64,000 nt of DNA from Brienomyrus brachyistius (taxonomy: Eukaryota; Chordata; Actinopteri; Osteoglossiformes; Mormyridae). Each line of letters opens with the position of its first letter. Positions within the stretch are counted from its first letter, which is position 1. The notes under the pieces were generated by a model. That model searched no databases and was not told the origin of the DNA. It saw only the letters and a program-made list of their open reading frames with translations. Positions 47,863 to 64,000 of this stretch are shown here, one piece after another. The stretch lies in the NCBI RefSeq assembly GCF_023856365.1, contig NC_064554.1, positions 5,447,001 through 5,511,000 of the forward strand, in the 5' to 3' direction. Both the position numbers and the translations under genes were made by a program.

Positions 47863-49850
47863 CGCTGCTGGGAAGAAGGACATTGTATTAGCAGAACAAA
47901 CCCCTCAGACAACTGAACATGTGATGCGACAGCCTTGGAAGATTGACGTCAAGGGCCTGTGCAGAAAAAGCCACATGAGGAAACCAGCAAGAGATCTGAA
48001 AGTGAGCAGCAGCTGCCACAGTAGCGGCTGGACGAATCCGAATGAGTCGCTGTTCAGCCACACGCTAGACCAAACTGAAATGAACACACAAACTCAAGCA
48101 ATTGCTCTGGATCCACAGCAATCCTCAGAAACCAGTTCTACCTGTATCACTGAGGTAGATCAACTGTACAAAGCACTTTTTGACACACACACAAAAAATA
48201 ATAAAAGAAATTCTCACAATGCACGTTGACATTACTCTCAACTACACAAACAGGGTTGGGTCCAGTCTTAAACTAAAACCTGCACTTCAATAAGATAAGA
48301 AGCCACTTCTTACAATTCATATTAGAATATGAGGTGCAATTAGAGCATTACTATTTATAAAAAGCACCATTACTGTTGCACTGCTATTGCACAGGACAGC
48401 AATGAGTGTTCACGTGATTTATTGGTTTATAGGGGAGTAACAGAGCAAAGATCAGAAGGATGGGCCAGGTTTTAGCAACAGGTAAGTAGCACAATGCAAT
48501 TGTTTACCTACCTTTACAGATTGAACCAGCAGGCACTCAGAGTCCTGTGTCCACAAACGTGTATCTACTGGGACAGGCTTATCTTGCATATGATTAAATA
48601 TCTGTCTTTACTGACCTTTAACACAACAAAGCCAAACTAATTGGGAACCGAAAAAATGGTACTGACGTGTTACAGCCTCCCTTTGACAATGCAGATACAA
48701 GCAGCGTGAGAGCTCGCAGTCAGCTTGGACATATAGCTCAGCGCATTAATTTAGCCCTGGGGAACTAAAGATGTTGACGGGAGTGCCTTACTCATTACAT
48801 ATTTGAGTATGTTTGTTTTGCTATTTGCTTCACTTGTACGTCGGTTTGGAGAATAGCGTCTGCTAAATAAAGCACAGTAAGTCCTGTCATATTTCGGGTT
48901 CCCAAAGATCTAAGATGTTATGGTTATTTATAAGAGACAGTCCACTTAACGCAGGGCTGCACCGGCGACACACGGAGCTTACTAAGGGCACGAACGATAT
49001 AAACGCGTCTTGGCACGGCGACTTCCGCAAAGGCGTCGTTTATCCGCCGATAGCTGGAAAGACTGGGCAGGCAGCACCGACACAGCTAAGGACGGGGCCC
49101 CGACACAGCGTTACTTACCTTATGGTTTGGGCTTAGACGTCGGCGCAGTAAAAGTGAGCAGTTGTGCGGTCCCTAGGCGACAGCCTAGTTCCTTATGTGG
49201 AGGAGGCGGAGGAGCGGAAGGCTGCGTCAAGCGCACACCTCGGGCAACCTGTAATGTCCGGGCCGGAAGAAAGCCGCTCCGCTCCATCACCGGGAGTGAC
49301 AGCGGTCCAGTGCGAGGGGTGGGAGGCAGCCTTATCCGCCCGGTTTATTTACCATACGGGCAGTGAACTCTTTTGTATTTAAATCACTGATTTAAAACAC
49401 TGATTTAAATACTAAAGAAATACATCACCACAGTTCCGTGGACGCGATGCAGCAGAAACACGAATTAAACGCTTAAATAGAAAGAAAAACCCCAAGCACA
49501 GACCCCGCAGCCTCTCATGATAAGGCCCCGGTGCCCGCCGCGGTTCCTTGATTTCCGCTCGGCTCCACCGGGTGCTCACCGCCACCTCCCTGGGACTTGA
49601 TCTAGGACGTGTTTAAATAGCACAAGCGTTTATATAACGAAGGATGAAATGGCTATAGAGACCCACAGTCTAAAGGGACTGCTTCGTGCGCCTGTCTCCC
49701 TCAAATTATTAAAAATAAGCGTCATTCGCCCAAACGGAGTTTTGGAAATGAAATGAATCTGCGTGAGGTGAAAGGTCACGTGACTGTATCGCAATAATTA
49801 TATCAGATGGACAAGTTAGTAGTATAGGCACACTGCTGGTCCCATGTCAG
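47863..49850. other. mvp 5' intron, non-coding exon and promoter
   Basis: A minus-strand donor (AAG followed by gtaagtaac, exon end at 49119) marks the likely non-coding first exon of mvp. The sequence from about 48,960 to 49,620 is rich in CpG, fitting a TATA-less promoter. A SINE-tail-like 'agcgtctgctaaataaag' is at 48855. Confidence 0.5.
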
Positions 49851-49869
49851 TAGAGTGTGACCCCCCTAC

Positions 49870-50440
49870 TTCCAGGCCTGGATATGATGCAGAAGGGAGT
49901 CATACAGCCGTTATACATTCTCCTGTGGCAAGTCGGCCCACATCTGTTGTAACTGGCCTTCGAGATCCTCCAGATTGACGGTGTCTGAGTTGACGTCCGA
50001 GCTGATTCCACACATGTTCAATTGGGGAAAGATCAGGGGGACCTGACTGGTCACAGGACGACCTCAACATGACGCAGGCAATCCATAGACACATGTGCTG
50101 TGTGTAGATTGTTGAAAGACTGTACCAGGGGGTAAGACATGCAGATGCAGGATGTCATTGACGTAGCACTGTGCCATGAGGGTCCCCCAAATCACCCCTA
50201 GAGATGACCTGAAGTCATACCCTATAGCTCCCCACACCATGATGCCAGGAGTAATGCCAGTGTCTCTCCACAGCATTGGCACCTGGATTGGTCCTCTCCC
50301 CACATGCCAGACAATTGCACAATACGACCACCCAACCTCATTCAAACAATGTGACCCATATCAAACTCCATCAAGTGCTAGTAATGCTGTCCAATGTGTC
50401 TACGAGGCATCCTCAGTGTCTGGTGACTAGACGTGGCAGC
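49870..50440 (-). mobile_element. Tc1-like transposase relic
   Basis: Minus-strand frames give broken pieces of a Tc1/mariner DDE transposase in order: GIMVWGAIGYDFRS, then a LMAQCYVNDILHLHVLPP segment, and after a frameshift PDLSPIEHVWNQLGRQLRHRQ. The last is the hallmark C-terminus. Frameshifts and lack of the N-terminal DNA-binding domain show it is dead. It lies between mvp and tlcd3b. Confidence 0.8.
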
Positions 50441-52513
50441 TCCTTGCAAATCGAATCATTTACATACCCATCACTGCTCTGCACATGTACCAAATTACAT
50501 CCAAATCGAACCATCACTTCTGGGTGCTTAGCTTTTTAACTTATATTTTCCAGATTTACATTTTCTTTATTCACAATTATTTCCCGGAATGAGTGCTAAA
50601 CGCCAGGTTTAAATGCAGTTAAGCAAAGCCGGTGTGTGGCTTTAAGTAATGATTCATGTAGTTTTTTTTTTTGTGGGACGAAGACACCGATCCTGCGGAA
50701 ATACAATAGCGTTTGTCAAGGGGCTAGAAAAGTCAATAATATCAAAAAGGACTGGGACAGCAGAAAAATGGCAGGACTCTGCTTTGTCGCCAGAGAGAAG
50801 CCAGAGTCCAGGGCTGGGCCGTATGAGCAGGCCTTTGGGTGCCTGGGTCCCGGCCGCTCCCACCGACGTAATAACGAGCTTAGACTAACAGAGAGAGGAC
50901 AGGAGTATATTTTAGCCAAGATTATATGAGATACAGAACAGCCTGTAGGTAGCAATCAACAGCAACAAAACCAGATACAATATATATCATTTATATATGT
51001 ATAAATATGTACATTCTAATGCTCCAAAGTAAATAAATACTTAAATAAACAAGTTATAGAAGTTACAATATGCTTGTTTAAATAGTTTTAATAACATTTT
51101 CCAGTACCATAGCAACTGGTAAAATCGGGAAGTGTTGTGTTCCCTGAATCAAAGGTACAGTATCATCCTTACGTTATCGTGCAGTATTGTAGGATGTGCA
51201 GTACGACACAGTGCTGCGTAATGAAGGACAGCACACTACGCACATGACACACCTCACCTTGCTCCCAGGGTGTCGCTTTTGCCCATCTTGGCATTTGATA
51301 TATTGTAACATATAGTACAGCAGCTGTGATTAACAACTTTTTTTTTCCTTTTTTTTTTTTTTTTTTTTTTAAGCTTTGAAAGGTCACACTGGGGTCTGGG
51401 AACATTGTACCGCATGAACAGCAAAATGAAGACATTTCAATATGAAAGAAAGAGGAAATCGGTATAGCGTGTAAGGGGACCCTGCGCTAAGCTAACGGCG
51501 TCCCCACTGCAGGCTCCTGACGCTACGCCTTGGTACTGTAATTGCGGCCTGTATGGACCGCAGCAACACACGCCCTCTAAGCTACATAATACTGCATTAT
51601 ACTGAAAGCCCTGTTTGCACAACAGCGGCCATGATCATTGGTACCGACTATACTCACTCGACGGGAGGGAACGAAAGAATTCAACGCCCAGCTGTCGTCT
51701 TCCAGCGGCAGATAACAGCTGAGGATATAGCTTATGAGCGACAGAGAACTCGAGGGCTAAAGGGAAGAGGGGTGTGAGGATCCACACGACTCTGCCTGGT
51801 CAGCCCTCACACCGAGACACACGCTGGGAAAACCGGCACCTAAAATTAACTATGACTACCCGTACTAAAGAAATTCATGAATAAATAAAACTACAAATAA
51901 ATAAAATATGAATAAATTAAAACAAAATAGACGGATCTTTCTCATAAATAAAACTAACAGGTGATGCACGTAAAGACACAAGTGACTGACTATGTACAAC
52001 GCGTTACATTTCATGTCCGTGGGAACTCTGCAGTCTTCGTAATCGTTGTGCGGAAACCACGGAGTTGAAGGAGTGACCGGCGGGCCAAAGGCAGAGGGCA
52101 TGCGGCCAGGCTGAGGGTCTTGGGGTAATATGGAGCTCTAGCCGCAGCCCTGTCAGAGTCACAGGAGATGATCGGCATCGCGCTCAAACACTGACTGTCC
52201 ATTTGGTAGCTCCAAGTCGCTCTAACTTGTACATATGATACATTGCTATGCCTGATGCTTTAAAATCATACACTGGGTACGTGGCGTGTTGCTGTCCAGC
52301 CAGGCAGAAGTCCATGCTGTCTCACACACAGCAGCCACCCCCCCCAGAACCGTCAACCCATAATTCAGTGCAAGACTAACCCCCTTCATAGTTCGGTACA
52401 GGGTACAATAAATAAATATTCAAACAAAGCAGTACAATACATTCCCTTGCCAAGATCTCAAGTCACCAACCGCCCTCCCCAATCTGAATCTCCCCCCCCA
52501 ACCCCAAATCCCC
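50441..52513. other. Region 3' of tlcd3b, probable long 3' UTR
   Basis: No supported coding sequence. It includes a 33-base T run (51338-51370) and AT-rich blocks near 50960-51080 and 51840-51960. tlcd3b transcripts are likely to extend into it, since no gene intervenes. Confidence 0.4.
51338..51370. repeat. Poly(T) tract
   Basis: T run broken by one CC; could be the A tail of a minus-strand retroinsertion but no body is recognised. Confidence 0.7.
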
Positions 52514-57065
<4,552 letters not shown>

Positions 57066-58108
57066 GGTCCCACAAGGTCCGTCCCGGGAGAGAAATCCAA
57101 TCCACCGGTGCCCTCTCACCGTGTCCCTGCTAAGAGGCCGCTGCGCTGCCCTTTTTTGCACCTTCTCCTTCCACCCCGGGGAGAACTTTCAGAAAGACGC
57201 TCCGAAAGAGACTCTTTCTAACAGGAATTCTAGAATAACAGCAACCCTCAGAGAATGGTAGCTGTGTTTAGTAAAAGTTCTTTTCCAGTATTTCAGTCTA
57301 ATCGTGAGCTCGGGAGGAACGTTACATTTACGCTCATTCACTCCAGTCTCATTTGGTTTCAGGGACACGGCGATAAAAACATTCTGCTCTTCAGCTGGTT
57401 TCAGATATTAATTATTCAATTAATTAAACTTTTATTTTAAAAGCTCTAAAGACTTGGCTCCTTATGTCCCTAAATCCCCTCCCACCCCCCCACCCACCCC
57501 CCACCCAGGGTCAGGACTTGATAATCCTTAGTGATGTCAAACACTGTTTCAAACTACAAAGGACAAAAAGACAGACAAGGAGAAACAGAAGATGAACTCA
57601 GCAGAGAAAAGTGCCATCTTATTTACAATACTGTTACATATTCACCTCTAACTCAAACTTATAACGCGGCAGAAATTTGACGTTAAATCTATACGAGTAA
57701 TGTATAATGTATATATAGTATTCCTTAGAGATGAACATATAAACAAAGCACACGCATAGTATCCCCGGCTCACGTATTTCGGTGAGGCAGTAATCGCCGG
57801 TAACCTTGGGATTCCTCCTCACGGCAGCATCTTCACACACAGCGTTGGGATTTGGTGACCAACCGAAATAGATTTGGCACGGATTACGGAGCAGGAGATT
57901 TAAAAAGATTACCGAGATGGAGATAGTAACAGACAGAGACGGGGAGACGAAGAACCCACGACGGCGGCCGACAAAACTGAGGAAGCCCCAATATAATAAG
58001 CCGCGTTATTGTTCATGCGGGTCGGGGCGGCAGTAATACGGTCCCGATAAACGTCCACTGGTCCACGCATCAGTCACACGTGTTACTACTGGACAAAAAT
58101 ACGGGCAA

Positions 58109-58132
58109 ATATATATATATATATATATATAT
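58109..58132. repeat. (AT)n microsatellite
   Basis: About 12 AT units in the tlcd3b upstream region. Confidence 0.85.
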
Positions 58133-59783
58133 AAATAACCTAGATATGACACTATCTATGGATCTAAGCGTGCATCCCTTTCGTTTAAAGACTATATATA
58201 CGTACAAATTTGTGGTAGGTACAGCTGCACCATCAAAATGATTAAAAGCATTTAGACGTAAGTAGACAATAGCCGCACTTTTGCGCCCCGAATATATACG
58301 CCTCGGGCTCAGGAATAGAAAGCCCCGGTGGACCGCCGTTCCAACAGGCGCTCCGATGCTGTCAAAATGCGCAATGCGCTAGCCTGCTAGCTAGCCAAAA
58401 CCTCGGCTGATGGACACCGGTGCAGCAGGGCTGCAACAAATCAATCCGGCCGCAACAATGACGGCAAGGGCGCCTGGCCAGGAGCGAGCCGCAGGTCCGT
58501 CTGTCCCGTACAAGGACCAGCCGTGATCGGGCTCTGCAGGCTGCGCTTTCAGCACCCGGCTACGCACCGCCTTGTCCTCCCGTTAACAAGTCCGCTCCGT
58601 GTAGCTAACGGACCCAGACGGGCAGCTTCATCACGCATTCAGGCTGGTAGGCAGCCGGACAATGAAAGGCGCTCTTGAGGCACGGTCTTCGGAGCAGCAC
58701 CGGGGCCCTCCGCCCTCACAGACCCGCACCAGTGTAAATCCTCCGGGCGCCGAGGTGCAAACAAAGCCGCGGGTGGGGATGCAGGAGAGGCGTGCTGAAG
58801 CGGCGGGGAGATGGGGGCGGCGGGGGTGGGGGGTGGGGTATACACGGGGTCTGCATGTACGGGGACAGCGGCACCGGGGCATACGCTCCACGGCCCATCA
58901 GAACCGGGCACTGGCCAACAGCTTTCGGACTCCCGGCTATACCCGAGGCTTAAGTCCACGTGGGCTGCAGTTTTAACTGAAATCGCCGTTACCTTTTGTT
59001 TTGGACCGGGAATCCTTAGCGGCTCGGGAAAACGCCAGCCGACGGGAGGTCTGCTTAAAGCGCGCTGCGTCCGGCTGCGGCTCTGTGCGGCAGCTCCGTA
59101 GCGCTTTTCGACAGCTCTCGGTGCTGATTCGGCGCTTAGGCTCCTCTGCCCATGTCCGTCCGGCCCGTCGCCACCATTCCGTTATCGATCGGGCTTCTGC
59201 ATCCGGCAGCCGCACAGCGCGCGCGCTTCGGCCGGCCGCTTTGATGGCACGCGCATATTCCGCGCGCGGCCCCGCGCTGATGTATTTTCGCTGCCTGTTA
59301 TTTCGGTTTAAATGTTATTTATTCACACGCTCAGGGCCGTGCTGTACCCCCACGCGATGCTAAAGCAAGCACCTCCGGGCTGCCCATCCGTCTCCACGGC
59401 TCACGGCAGCATGCCCTGCTTTTTCTCTCTCTCCTCTCTCCCCTCCCCTCCGCCGCCGTCGTTTAGCTAACAAATGAGGGGGGGGGGTGAATGCCGAGAG
59501 GGGGTGCTTCATCCAATGCCGAGCCTAAGTGACGACGGCCGCACCGCTGTAGAGCCGCTTCCTTTTCACCCGAAAAGGGCTCACCGATGTCAACCGATGG
59601 ACGTCGGTACCTCGCGTCGGGGCTTAACCTGGCTTAACACTTTGACCTGGCTCGCCGCTTTACAATAAGGGAGAACAGGCGACGTCAATACGGGCCGGCT
59701 GGGGATGACTGTAGCGCCCTCTCTCCCAACTGGGGTGAAAGTTAGTGCATTAAAGAGTCAGCGAGCCAGAACAATCGTGTGAT

Positions 59784-59784
59784 T

Positions 59785-59823
<39 letters not shown>

Positions 59824-59836
59824 CAGTATATATATA
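59784..59836. repeat. (AC)n(AT)n compound microsatellite
   Basis: About 12 AC units running into AT units, at the edge of the CpG-rich region. Confidence 0.85.
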
Positions 59837-60344
59837 CTGCAGTCACAGTGGACCGTCGCAGGATTCACCGTGTGACCGCCTCCCTTACACCCCTCCTCTG
59901 CTGCATCCTCAGTGTCCAAATTGGATTTATTTTACTTTCAAATATACGCCGCCGCTCCTAGCAACCAGCAGCCGATTGGGTTAACAGGACGGCGACAACA
60001 GCGCCCCTTTTTCCTCTTTGGTCGTCGCATTGACTGACAATTGGCCTATCCAATTAAAAGTTAAAATGAAGTGACCTGATGAGATTGGCCTATTGGCGAT
60101 TGGGTATTCGCTATTTCTGGGCGTGGACACTTTCCTGTACTGGTATGATTAAGGAATTATCTCATCTTGGGCTTTGCGCGGTCAACGCTTATCTCAGGAA
60201 CTTATATCGTGACGTATTAATCAACCACTGTATCTTGATTACCCCCTAACAATGTCTAGAATTTAGTTGCTGGTTGTCATTGTTGACACAGCACACAATA
60301 GAATGTGTTCTCCCCCATATGTGACAAAGCAGGGGGCAGCTAAC

Positions 60345-60480
60345 TCAGCACCCGGGGAGCTGTACCTTGCTCAGGGTACTTTAGTGGTGCCTTGCTGGTT
60401 GGGGATTCCAACCTGTAATCTTTCAATTACGAGTCCGTGTCCCTAACCATTAAGCCACCACTGCCCACATGCCCAAAGCA
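60345..60480 (-). mobile_element. tRNA-derived SINE
   Basis: The reverse complement begins 'gggcagtggtggcttaatggttagggacacggactcgtaattgaaag' and 'aggttggaatccccaacc', a clear tRNA-like head with box A and B, and continues with the '...gcaccactaaagtaccctgagcaaggtac' body. Better preserved than the copies at 33395 and 45695. Confidence 0.7.
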
Positions 60481-61536
60481 ATAATTTACATTATTGCATT
60501 ATAAACGTGTCCACAACGAGAGACGCTACATCGCAAAGGACTGTATCACATGTGTCAGCTGAACACATGTGAGTAGAGCAGGTGAGTGCGGCTAGATGGG
60601 GGGCGGGGAACCCTGAGGAGGGTTTACCTGGTGCGGTGTCACAGTTGGGGGTCGATTTGGTACCATATATGTGGCAGCACAGGTATGACGTTGCAAAAAA
60701 AACCTAAAATCTCTACTACTCACCTTGCCACTAGAACCATTAGTGAGTCACCCTTTCCTCAGCGTCCTTTCCGTGCTAATACCAAGGGGAATTCCCCCCT
60801 ACCACGGTTGAGCAGATTCTTCATTTGCACCTCTGGTAATGTCATTGGGGTTTAATGAGTTCACTTATGGAGAAGCTCTATACTCAGGACACATACTTCA
60901 TTTGTGTACTGGGACCACATACTGATCTCATTTCCCAAATATGTGTATAGGACTCAGAAGTGGCACTGAATGCTGCAGTAGAGTAGGGTAAAATCTGGGG
61001 AAAATCCAGGTTAAGTACTAGTGTCAGTTAAACTTGACGTTAATGGAAAAGCCCAACAGTTCATCCAGTCTAAACGCAAGATTCCAGCTAATGATCAACG
61101 CGATAGATTTAGTTTCTGAGTAAATCATTCAAAAACATGCCCAGTAGTTTATGGGGAATTCTGTGTGGCCATTGACGACTCCACAGTGGATTTGACAACA
61201 CGCCATTAGGGCGTCGCAGACCTTAGCAGGACTGGAACTGCTGGACACAAGAATCAAGAAACTCATCTTAGAGTCTTCTCCGTCTATTCTTTTTATTTAC
61301 TACTTCACTCTGTAATCCTTTCCTTAAGAAATTCAAGTATTTGTTGATAAAACAAGCAAAACAATGTTTACATGGCAAGACAGAAAATATCAAGAACATT
61401 TAAAAACAGTGTCCATTATCAGATTCATAATCTTAACACAACTATCAGGTTCTTCAAGGAAACAAAAAGTGTCACATCTAGGGTCATTTCTAAAACTTGA
61501 GTCTCCCCTTTATGCCACTTTCTCCCCCCCCCCACT

Positions 61537-61539
<3 letters not shown>

Positions 61540-61573
<34 letters not shown>
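61540..61573. repeat. (CA)n microsatellite
   Basis: About 17 CA units. Confidence 0.9.
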
Positions 61574-61576
<3 letters not shown>

Positions 61577-62343
61577 CCCATCTTCTTCTGAACTCACCCC
61601 CCACCCCACCCACATACAAAATATCAAAGTAGGATAACCAATCAAAATCAAAACTGCTCACAAAACTGAAATTACAGATTCACAGACAAACTAAAACTAA
61701 CAAAAAAATGTACAAATATCTGAAATAATTAAATCACATCCTATAGAAGGTTCATAGCTAAAACTCCAATTGCACACCTGCCAAATTAAACTGTTAGGAG
61801 ATCCTTCTGAAGAAGGGTAGTTGTATAAAATGTTTGCGTTCAGTATCAGAACACTTTACCCATAACCCCCTCTGGTGGGGAATGGAGTCCAGTGCTGTTT
61901 TCACAGCAGCATGACATGCAAAATTTCCTCAATCCCCCACCAGCTGATGATGGCTGGTAAGGTCCTTAATAAACAGGTTAGCTCGCCCAGGCGCATTTGC
62001 GGACAGCCATGTGCACCTGGCCCAAATTCTGCAATGGGGAAGAGGAGCCCTGTAACCCAGGCCACAAACGAACAGTCAGCAGCATTTTCCATCATCTCAT
62101 CCACCCGTTTCCCCCTGCGGGCTTCCTGTTGTCACTGTGGCTCCTCTAATCTTCAGCGTCAGGGAGAGTGAAGCCTTACAGTACAGTGTAGCTCAGCACA
62201 GCGTATATTACAGTACAGTACAGAACAAGACCAGTATTGCATATACAAGCCAGTCTCCTTGGAGGTTTTTTTGTTTGATCCCGTGAGCTTTGAGGTAATG
62301 ACAAGATTCACAGCAGTTTTGTGCTGTATGTTCTCCTATGCTT

Positions 62344-62345
<2 letters not shown>

Positions 62346-62404
<59 letters not shown>
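62346..62404. repeat. (CA)n microsatellite
   Basis: About 29 perfect CA units. Confidence 0.95.
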
Positions 62405-62407
<3 letters not shown>

Positions 62408-63286
62408 TTAAATGTTACCTCCGTATACCGAACAAACGGAGTTCAATATATGTCAGCAAAATAATACGAACAGCACAGTATATCAGAATGCTTTCATTGG
62501 ACTTCGATTACATGAATGTATAATTTAACATTAAAACACATGGCCACAACCATAGCCTACAACTAAATTTAGAGAGCAAAAGAAAACGTATTATAAAAAC
62601 CAAACTAGCAGAGGTCTCACTCCAGGATACAAGATGGCCTGACAAGTTATGCCAAGTCAACTAAACAGTGTTAAGAATAAACCACAGGACCCTCAGATGC
62701 ATGTCAGCACAGTGAACACCAGTGATCAGCCACTCCCCAATGCTCCATTTGAAAAACTTCCCCTTTAAATCTGTCACACAGATTTAGAGAGTCCCTTTCT
62801 CAAAACAGTACGTCTCTCAACGAGTGGCAAATTTAATCAGTGAAATGAGCCAGAAAGCAGAGATGGAGAAATGCAGCCCTGAAACATCAGCACAGCACAT
62901 GGAAGCACAGTCGTGTCATGGTCTTCCACGTCACATGCCAGATGGCCATGGGGTGACGCACAGGCGGCAGGTACAGCAGCACACAGCACAACAAAGGACT
63001 GTGCCACTCGCAGCACAGGTTGCTTACAAATCACACTTCAGCGAGTAAAAGGGGGTCAAAGCGGAGTTCAGAGAGTGGCCAGTGGCCCCAGCACTGCGCT
63101 CCAGTTCTGGCACGCTGGCCCTGGCGTCCCTGCACTCGGTTCAGTTCCAAGTCCAGATGCTGAGCTTGTCCGTTCAGTGAGCTGTGCACTTTCGTGGCAG
63201 AAGCAGCACAAAAAGTAGTTAGTCTTATTTCACATCCATCCTTCTGATCATCATTTCCCACTCCTCTGCTCCCTAACTGCCCCCCT

Positions 63287-63871
63287 TCATCTCTCTTCTT
63301 TCCTGGATACTTTGGAGGAATGCCAAGCTGTGGACCTGTAAAAGGATAGAGCGTTACACCCCCCCTCCTAAACATACCGACAAGAGAAGGGTGATAATGT
63401 ACCATGGATGTTGTATGGCAATACGGACAACACAGTGAGAATGGGCAGGGAGTATTTATGGTTTGCATGCTGCTGCGGAGACAGGTGTTGCCCCCTCCTT
63501 ACCTGATGAAGGTCTTGAAGGCGGCGCTTTGGGGGTTGATGCACAGGGGGACACGTTTGCCCTGCTGGTGCTCTGTGATGAAGCGGTGGATGAGCTCTGA
63601 GGAGGGAGGGAGACATACTAGTGTCAGGAAGGCTGAGGCCCTATGGTTCGGACAGCAGCGAGGCCCACGCACCTTTTCCCTGCCACACGGAGAGCAGGCT
63701 CTGTTCGTAGCTGTGGCTGAAGGGCCGTTCGGCCGACGGCTCAAAGTCACGCGTGTAGACCCGCCCACTGGGCACCGAGTAGCAGCACTGGCACATGCAG
63801 GTGTGATAGCGCAGTCGACCCTCATCCAGGTAGGGGTGCGATAGGGCATCACTGCCGGAAATTCGCTTGGC
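63287..63871 (-). CDS. nlk1: Nemo-like kinase (probably nlk1), C-terminal exons only
   Basis: Proline-directed, MAPK-like Ser/Thr kinase acting on TCF/LEF, Notch and FOXO; the gene runs out of the window. Three exons: 63673-63871, 63503-63596, 63287-63335, in continuous frame, about 113 residues. The first covers the end of the kinase domain (AKRIS, HPYLDEGRLRYHTCMCQCC), the next the C-terminal lobe (ELIHRFI, RVPLCINPQSAAFKTFI). The last encodes STAWHSSKVSRKEER. This basic tail differs from the ending of mammalian NLK, and residues in the middle exon are more divergent than usual, which is why nlk1 is preferred to nlk2. The stop is at 63287-63289. Confidence 0.88.
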
Positions 63872-64000
63872 CTGCAGGATGGTACAATGAGCAGTGAGGA
63901 CCGGGACTAACGCAATTTGGACCTGCGGAGCGTGTAGACAGATTTAATGAAAGGAGAGAGCAAAGGAGCTGATAACTTTTGAGGCGGTGAAACTCCCATG

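Larger units (their letters stand above)
57066..60000. promoter_or_regulatory. tlcd3b 5' region with CpG-rich promoter
   Basis: A stretch from about 58,300 to 59,680 is GC- and CpG-rich compared with its flanks (for example 59,120-59,300), as in vertebrate housekeeping or neural promoters. It is the only such island upstream of tlcd3b. Frames here are open because of GC content and show no domain. An (AT)n lies at 58109-58132 and an (AC)n(AT)n at 59784-59836. Confidence 0.45.
60001..63286. other. Intergenic region and NLK 3' UTR
   Basis: No coding sequence supported apart from the NLK end. Much of 61,300-63,286 may be NLK 3' UTR. It holds a SINE and two CA microsatellites. Confidence 0.5.

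Noticed and set aside
47863..47883. Start of mvp seven codons earlier (MSFFPAA)
   Set aside because: The stretch reads as the polypyrimidine tract and CAG of a 3' splice site, so it is intron.
50636..50929. A 97-codon plus-strand frame between mvp and tlcd3b
   Set aside because: No known domain, no splice or promoter signals, and overlapped by equally long frames on the other strand.
58631..59363. Several overlapping frames of about 100 codons near 59 kb
   Set aside because: They are in the CpG-rich promoter region, overlap on both strands and show no domain; GC content explains them.

Overview
The window is vertebrate nuclear DNA, almost certainly from a teleost fish. The genes are split by GT-AG introns and have vertebrate protein families. 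The spaces between them are full of microsatellites, tRNA-type SINE fragments, Tc1-like and hAT-like debris and the '300-bp' interspersed repeats common in fish genomes. Nothing is bacterial, there is no CRISPR array, and I found no new multi-gene system. The gene set is the content of human 16p11.2 in compacted and rearranged form (doc2a, nupr1, sgf29, nfatc2ip, kif22, pagr1, mvp, tlcd3b). It is flanked by a C2H2 zinc-finger gene on the left and an NLK-family kinase gene (probably nlk1) on the right. The lineage within teleosts cannot be fixed from the sequence alone.

Layout. 1-2.4 kb: last two exons of a five-finger C2H2 protein (+), entered part-way. 5.8-15.9 kb: doc2a (-), ten exons recovered by hand including the last one; its introns hold two minisatellites, a partial copy of a C2A exon and two LINE fragments. 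21.3-21.6 kb: nupr1 (-), with a TATA box and an ATF4-type element upstream. 22.3 kb: a tRNA-Ser(CGA). 25.1-28.6 kb: sgf29 (+), complete at 293 codons. 29.4-32.5 kb: nfatc2ip (+), complete at 313 codons. 34.7-37.8 kb: kif22 (-), complete at 623 codons. 39.6-40.8 kb: pagr1 (+), complete at 270 codons. 41.5-47.9 kb: mvp (-), complete at 873 codons. 50 kb: a Tc1-like transposase relic. 52.5-57.1 kb: tlcd3b (-), complete at 300 codons, with a CpG-rich promoter near 58.3-59.7 kb. 63.3-63.9 kb: last three exons of an NLK kinase (-).

Arrangement and roles. nupr1/sgf29 and kif22/pagr1 are head-to-head pairs; nfatc2ip/kif22 and pagr1/mvp are tail-to-tail. The genes share no single pathway. They cover synaptic Ca2+-triggered exocytosis (doc2a), stress-induced chromatin signalling (nupr1), SAGA/ATAC recruitment to H3K4me3 (sgf29), SUMO-related signalling (nfatc2ip), mitotic chromosome movement (kif22), the PTIP-MLL3/4 methyltransferase complex (pagr1), the vault particle (mvp), ceramide metabolism (tlcd3b) and Wnt/Notch-linked kinase signalling (nlk). 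The grouping is one of conserved synteny, not of an operon.

Exon boundaries were placed by eye from splice-site consensus, reading-frame continuity and known family sequence; no alignment or transcript data were available. The most unusual things seen are a minisatellite that repeats the 3' splice site of sgf29 exon 4, a partial duplicate of a doc2a C2A exon, a ~130-bp repeat family in the kif22 and mvp introns, and a GC-AG intron in nfatc2ip.
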